Shown in pieces: positions 5,630-8,769 of a DNA stretch of 8,769 nt. Source of the DNA: Tannerellaceae bacterium (GTDB lineage: Bacteria > Bacteroidota > Bacteroidia > Bacteroidales > Tannerellaceae). Both the position numbers and the translations under genes were made by a program. The notes under the pieces are model-generated. The model had not been told where the DNA came from. It did not search any database and saw only the letters and a program-made list of their open reading frames with translations. Each line of letters begins with the position of its first letter. Within the stretch, counting starts at the first letter, position 1. The DNA is taken from contig JAIRZN010000053.1 of assembly GCA_031267205.1 (NCBI GenBank), forward strand, positions 1 to 8,769, in the 5' to 3' direction.

Positions 5630-6919
5630 ATGAGGAGGCTCATTTATATAGCGGCATTTGTGGTTTTTACAGCAACAGCTTTCGCCCAAAGGTCTGCCAG
5701 GGTGAGAGAAATGGAAAACCAACGTAAAGCCGCTCTGAATGAAATAGAACTCACCAACCGTCTGTTGTCTGAGACCAATGAATCGGCAAAAAACTCGCTC
5801 AACCGACTGAACCTCCTCACCCAACGTATCGGACAGCGCAAACGGGTCGTCTACCTGCTTAATCAGGAAATAGCCCTTATCGACAGGGAAATAATAAGTC
5901 TCCGTGATGAAATATCTTTCTTAGAAAAAGAACTGAACGCTAAGCGAATCAACTATGGGGCTTCCGTGAAGAAGCTGCAAAATCATTATACCACGCAGGA
6001 TAAGTTACTGTTTATTTTCTCCGCCAATAATTTCACACAGTCTTTTCGCCGGATGCGCTACCTAAAGGAGTATGCCGACTGGCAAAGGCGTCAAGCCGAC
6101 GAAATAAGCGTCAGGCAAAAGACGGTCAAGGCCAAATGGGATGAACTTGAAAAAACGCGCAACGAAAAACAAATCCTACTCCATTCACGCGAAGAGGAAA
6201 CAAAAATACTGCAAGACGAAGAAGCCTTGCAACAGAAGGAAATAAACGAACTGAACAAAAGGCAGAAACGCCTCCAAGACGACCTTAAAAAGAAACAACG
6301 CCAAGCCGAAGCCCTGCAAAGACAGATAGAAAAGCAAATCGCCGAAGAAGTAGCCAAAGTCGAAGCTGAAGCCCGTTCCACACGCGAGCAGGAAGAAAAA
6401 ATAAAAGATAATGCCATAGCCGGCTCAAAAAACGACGCCAACAAGCGCGTAGCCGAAAGCAAAGGAGGTTACGCCATGACAAGGGAGGAAAAACGCTTGT
6501 CGGACAATTTCGCCTCCAATCGTGGACGCCTGCCCGCTCCCGTCACCGGACAATACTCAATAGTAGGCACATATGGCGAACAGCAGCATCAGGATCTGAA
6601 GTATGTCCGCGTAGTAAACAACGGCATAGATATTCAGGCGACAGCCGGCTCGGAAGCCCGCGCCGTGTTCGACGGAAAAGTTTCTTCGGTACTGGTAGAA
6701 CGGGGGTACAACAACTGGATTATTGTCCGTCACGGGAATTACCTCACCGTATACTGCAACCTTAGCGAAATATATGTAAAACGTGGCGATACGGTAAAGG
6801 CGCGGCAGTCTCTGGGCAAAATTTTCACAGACAGCGAAAACGATAACGCCACAATCTTCCATTTCGAACTCTGGAAAGAAAGGGAAAAGCAAAACCCCCA
6901 ACCCTGGCTCAGCCGCTGA
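5630..6919 (+). CDS. EnvC-like murein hydrolase activator with degenerate LytM (M23-like) domain
   Basis: The 429-residue protein begins with a signal peptide (MRRLIYIAAFVVFTATAFA, cleavage before Gln20). A long coiled coil follows, rich in Glu, Lys, Arg and Gln, at about 22-260 and broken near 118-150. A low-complexity linker and a C-terminal LytM domain (about 300-429) complete it. This coiled coil plus LytM plan is that of EnvC, which activates periplasmic N-acetylmuramoyl-L-alanine amidases at the septum rather than cutting peptidoglycan itself. The LytM site supports a non-catalytic role. The HxxxD zinc motif reads NNGID (Asn330 for His, Asp334 kept), the YxHL motif reads YCNL (Asn377 for His), and the HxH motif reads IFH (Ile409 for His, His411 kept). 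It starts 8 nt after the DUF4292 stop and seems to be the last gene of the envelope block. I give no gene symbol because orthology to E. coli envC is not proven. The inference is family-level but firm. Confidence 0.9.
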   Translation: MRRLIYIAAFVVFTATAFAQRSARVREMENQRKAALNEIELTNRLLSETNESAKNSLNRLNLLTQRIGQRKRVVYLLNQEIALIDREIISLRDEISFLEKELNAKRINYGASVKKLQNHYTTQDKLLFIFSANNFTQSFRRMRYLKEYADWQRRQADEISVRQKTVKAKWDELEKTRNEKQILLHSREEETKILQDEEALQQKEINELNKRQKRLQDDLKKKQRQAEALQRQIEKQIAEEVAKVEAEARSTREQEEKIKDNAIAGSKNDANKRVAESKGGYAMTREEKRLSDNFASNRGRLPAPVTGQYSIVGTYGEQQHQDLKYVRVVNNGIDIQATAGSEARAVFDGKVSSVLVERGYNNWIIVRHGNYLTVYCNLSEIYVKRGDTVKARQSLGKIFTDSENDNATIFHFELWKEREKQNPQPWLSR

Positions 6920-7034
6920 TATGCAAGTATAAGTTCTTTTATTCGACTCACTTATAAATCGCAGATTTTTATGTAAGTTTCTCCTATGAATGCTCTTTAA
7001 ATTTTACTCCAACTGATTATCAATATTCCACAAA

Positions 7035-7064
7035 TAATTTTTATCGAAATTACTCTTTTTTTTT
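7035..7064 (+). terminator. Weak candidate terminator downstream of the envelope block
   Basis: TAATTT (7035-7040) pairs with AAATTA (7047-7052) around a 6-nt loop, followed after three bases by nine T residues (7056-7064). The stem is only 6 bp and all A-T, so stability is poor. The T9 tract on the correct side is what suggests termination. It lies about 115 bp beyond the EnvC-like stop codon. Confidence 0.3.
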
Positions 7065-7112
7065 GGCACATATTATAATAAAAATCATTCATAAGTTTTA
7101 TAAATCATATAA

Positions 7113-7119
7113 GGGGGGG
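7113..7119 (+). repeat. G7 homopolymer
   Basis: Seven consecutive G residues sit in otherwise AT-rich DNA, 7 nt before a pair of ATG codons (7127, 7130). The context AAGGGGGGGAAGA could act as a purine-rich ribosome-binding site. G runs of this length are also prone to slippage. Confidence 0.8.
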
Positions 7120-7126
7120 AAGACAT

Positions 7127-7171
7127 ATGATGCAACTGCGGGGTGAACATTACGACTGGAACTTACTTTAG
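7127..7171 (+). other. Possible 14-codon leader ORF upstream of dinB
   Basis: ATG ATG opens a reading frame for MMQLRGEHYDWNLL that ends at TAG 7169-7171, 52 bp before the dinB ATG and in a different frame. It is preceded by the G7 purine tract at the spacing of a ribosome-binding site. Nothing else shows that it is translated; a chance ORF of this length is common. It overlaps a possible GTG-initiated N-terminal extension of dinB (7143). Confidence 0.15.
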
Positions 7172-7223
7172 CATAATACTGTGTGACGATGTTATTCCGG
7201 TTGATAATGCATATATTCGCGAT

Positions 7224-8300
7224 ATGGTTCGGAAGATAATACATGTGGATATGGATGCCTTTTACGCCTCGGTAGAGCAGAGAGACTATCCCGAATATCG
7301 CGGCAAGCCATTGGCCGTTGGGTATCCGGAGGCAAGAGGCGTCGTTGCGGCAGCCAGTTATGAGGCGCGGCGCTATGGAGTGCGGTCGGCCATGCCGTCG
7401 AAAACAGCCTTGCGTAAGTGTCCCAATATCATCTTCGTTCCTCCTCGCTTCGACGTATATAAAGGAGTATCATGTCAGATTATGGACATATTCCTCGAAT
7501 ATACGCCACTTGTGGAACCGCTCTCGTTGGACGAGGCGTTCCTTGACGTGACCGAGAATCTCAAAGGTATACCGTCGGCTACGCTCATTGCACGGGAGAT
7601 AAAACAGCGAATTCGCGAGGAGACGGCTTTGACGGCGTCGGCCGGCGTGTCTTACAACAAGTTCCTGGCCAAGGTGGCTTCGGATTACCGGAAGCCGGAC
7701 GGCTTGTATGTTATTCGTCCAGAGGATGCCGAACGCTTCGTGGAATCGCTGGAGGTAGAGCGTTTCTTCGGCGTGGGCAAGGTGACGGCCGGAAAGATGC
7801 ACCATCTCGGCATACATACGGGAGCCGATCTAAAGCGATTGGACGAAGAACGCCTCGTACGCTATTTCGGCAAAGCGGGTCATGCATATTACGAGAACGC
7901 GCACGGCATAGACAATCGTGAGGTTAACTCCAATCGCATCCGTAAATCAGTCGGTGCTGAGAACACGTTTGACACAGACATCGAGACGTCGGCAAGGCTT
8001 ACGTCTGAACTCCACCGCATCGCCCTTCGCGTATGGGATCGTATCGAAGAGGATAAGTTCTATGGGCGCACGGTTACGCTAAAAATTAAGTATATGGACT
8101 TTGAAATCATTACCCGCCGCAAGACGCTTGCTTCGCCCATCGCCGACTTTGACGTCTTCTGGAATACGTCGAAGGAGATGCTCACCCACATTGAAACGAG
8201 CGAAAAAAAAATCCGCCTGATGGGATTGACCATCAGTCATAATGACGATGGTCAACTCCCGCCGGGCGGTATCCAATTAAGAATTAAGTTTAAAGACTAA
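7224..8300 (+). CDS. dinB: DNA polymerase IV (Y-family translesion polymerase)
   Basis: The ATG at 7224 gives 358 residues, close to the 351 of E. coli DinB, with the standard N-terminus MVRKIIHVDMDAFYASVE. Pol IV is a low-fidelity Y-family polymerase without proofreading that extends past damaged bases. The palm carries metal ligands Asp9 and the SLDEAF motif (101-106, Asp103 and Glu104). Tyr14 sits at the steric-gate position that excludes ribonucleotides. The finger segment ASYEARRYGV (44-53), the AGVSYNKFLAKVASDYRKPDG stretch (140-160) and a helix-hairpin-helix thumb (FFGVGKVTAGKMHHLGI, 181-197) follow. The little-finger domain covers about 240-345. The C-terminus QLRIKF (351-356) resembles the beta-clamp binding peptide QLxLF. 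An in-frame GTG at 7143 would add 27 non-conserved residues and is disfavoured. It converges on the V-ATPase gene with a 2-bp gap. Confidence 0.96.
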   Translation: MVRKIIHVDMDAFYASVEQRDYPEYRGKPLAVGYPEARGVVAAASYEARRYGVRSAMPSKTALRKCPNIIFVPPRFDVYKGVSCQIMDIFLEYTPLVEPLSLDEAFLDVTENLKGIPSATLIAREIKQRIREETALTASAGVSYNKFLAKVASDYRKPDGLYVIRPEDAERFVESLEVERFFGVGKVTAGKMHHLGIHTGADLKRLDEERLVRYFGKAGHAYYENAHGIDNREVNSNRIRKSVGAENTFDTDIETSARLTSELHRIALRVWDRIEEDKFYGRTVTLKIKYMDFEIITRRKTLASPIADFDVFWNTSKEMLTHIETSEKKIRLMGLTISHNDDGQLPPGGIQLRIKFKD

Positions 8301-8302
8301 GA

Positions 8303-8746
8303 CTAAAGCGTAGCCCCAACAAGTATAACTACCAGCAATGAGAGGATAGCGTACAGTTCGGGGAATACGGCCATGACCATCGTGGCGGCGGTTACGTTGT
8401 ATCCGGCGCCCGTAGCATTGATACCGTTGGCACAGACTTCAGCCTGCCGTATGGATGAATAGATGCCGGAAACAGCCATCATGATTCCCAACATCAGGAT
8501 AGCGTAGGCGGCAAGCGGAGTGATGTTCGCCGTGAGTTGACCTCGCAACATAAAGAAGCCGACAAGCCCATACAATCCCTGCGAGGCAGGCAGGGCACTG
8601 AGTAAAAGATAGGTTCCAAATGCATCGGGATTTTTCTTCATCGCGCCGATCACAGCATTTCCGGTAATTGTCACACCGAGACTACTGGCAACGAACGTGC
8701 CCCCAGTCATAATTGCGATACCGATATAAGCCAATAAGATTTCCAT
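8303..8746 (-). CDS. ntpK: V-type ATP synthase/ATPase proteolipid subunit K
   Basis: The 147-residue protein has four hydrophobic helices (about 5-27, 44-67, 76-98 and 118-145) arranged as two c-type hairpins, as in bacterial V-type (A/V-type) proteolipids that form the ion-carrying membrane rotor ring. The second hairpin carries the ion-binding carboxylate in VFPELYAIL (Glu130). The first has ALPASQGLYG, without a carboxylate, so there is one ion site per double hairpin. With a constant offset of nine residues, Leu52, Ser55, Gln56, Gln101 and Glu130 match the E. hirae NtpK Na+ ligands Leu61, Thr64, Gln65, Gln110 and Glu139. This suggests Na+ rather than H+ coupling. In Bacteroidales the K gene is usually the last of the V-ATPase operon, which fits its convergence here with dinB. 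The other subunits should lie beyond 8769. No ribosome-binding site or separate promoter is evident in the 23 bp available upstream. Confidence 0.95.
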   Translation of the reverse strand: MEILLAYIGIAIMTGGTFVASSLGVTITGNAVIGAMKKNPDAFGTYLLLSALPASQGLYGLVGFFMLRGQLTANITPLAAYAILMLGIMMAVSGIYSSIRQAEVCANGINATGAGYNVTAATMVMAVFPELYAILSLLVVILVGATL

Positions 8747-8769
8747 AATTCAATCGTTTTAATGTATTA

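Larger units (their letters stand above)
6920..7223. other. AT-rich intergenic region between the envelope block and dinB
   Basis: This 304-bp spacer is far richer in A and T than its neighbours and contains no long ORF. Near its left end TATAAGT (6928-6934) and ACTTATA (6950-6956) could form a 7-bp stem with a 15-nt loop, followed by a small AAATC-GCA-GATTT hairpin (6956-6968) and a short T run. It also holds a T9 tract, a G7 tract and a mini-ORF, listed separately. TAAGTTTT (7092-7099) is a one-mismatch -7 element but has no TTG at the right distance. No SOS-like operator upstream of dinB could be recognised. Confidence 0.6.

Noticed and set aside
6091..6462. Minus-strand open frame of 123 codons, rich in Ser, Cys, Phe and Arg
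   Set aside because: It is the antisense of the Glu/Lys-rich coiled coil; the composition is what complementing those codons produces.
5622..6930. Direct repeat ATGCAAGTAT at 5622-5631 and 6921-6930, flanking the EnvC-like gene
   Set aside because: Dozens of 10-bp repeats are expected by chance in a sequence this long, and no transposase or target-site features accompany it.
7061..7080. Sigma-54-like TTGGCAC upstream of dinB
   Set aside because: The matching TTGC half at the required spacing is absent.
1..8769. Mobile elements, CRISPR arrays, tRNA or rRNA genes, toxin-antitoxin or defence systems
   Set aside because: No repeats with spacers, transposase-like proteins, terminal inverted repeats, cloverleaf patterns or defence-type domains were seen on either strand.

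Overview
The window looks like a chromosomal housekeeping segment from a Bacteroidota (order Bacteroidales) bacterium. Three things support this. The gene set and order (rlmH diverging from a DUF4783 gene, then nadC, dut, a TPR protein, a DUF4292 lipoprotein and an EnvC-like protein) is an arrangement I recognise from Bacteroidales. Most genes lack a Shine-Dalgarno sequence. The best promoter matches fit the Bacteroidetes -33 TTG / -7 TAnnTTTG pattern. Coding DNA is of intermediate GC (roughly half), which would suit Tannerellaceae, but the genus is a guess.

Layout, left to right. Positions 1-620 (minus) hold the first 206 codons of an RND-efflux periplasmic adaptor lipoprotein, cut by the window edge, with a well-formed promoter at 646-676. 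Positions 776-1249 (minus) are rlmH. A 98-bp divergent spacer separates it from a plus-strand series: a secreted DUF4783 protein (1348-1719), nadC (1728-2579) and dut (2576-3010). After a 72-bp gap carrying a promoter-like element and an (ATTT)4 repeat come a periplasmic TPR protein (3083-4792), a DUF4292/LolB-like lipoprotein (4776-5621) and an EnvC-like coiled-coil protein with a degenerate LytM domain (5630-6919). These three genes overlap or are nearly contiguous. An AT-rich 304-bp spacer (6920-7223) has a T9 tract, a G7 tract and a 14-codon mini-ORF. It is followed by dinB (7224-8300), which converges, with only 2 bp between stop codons, on the V-type ATPase proteolipid subunit K gene (8303-8746, minus).

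How the genes work together: DUF4783-nadC-dut looks like one transcription unit that includes NAD synthesis and dUTP clean-up. The TPR-DUF4292-EnvC block looks like an envelope module, with one exported scaffold, one outer-membrane lipoprotein of the LolA/LolB type and one probable activator of cell-wall amidases. Its joint role is inferred, and it is the best candidate here for an incompletely described system. The proteolipid retains all the positions that bind Na+ in the Enterococcus hirae V-ATPase, which suggests a sodium-coupled enzyme. No mobile elements, CRISPR arrays, tRNAs or rRNAs were seen. Most of the window is ordinary core genome.
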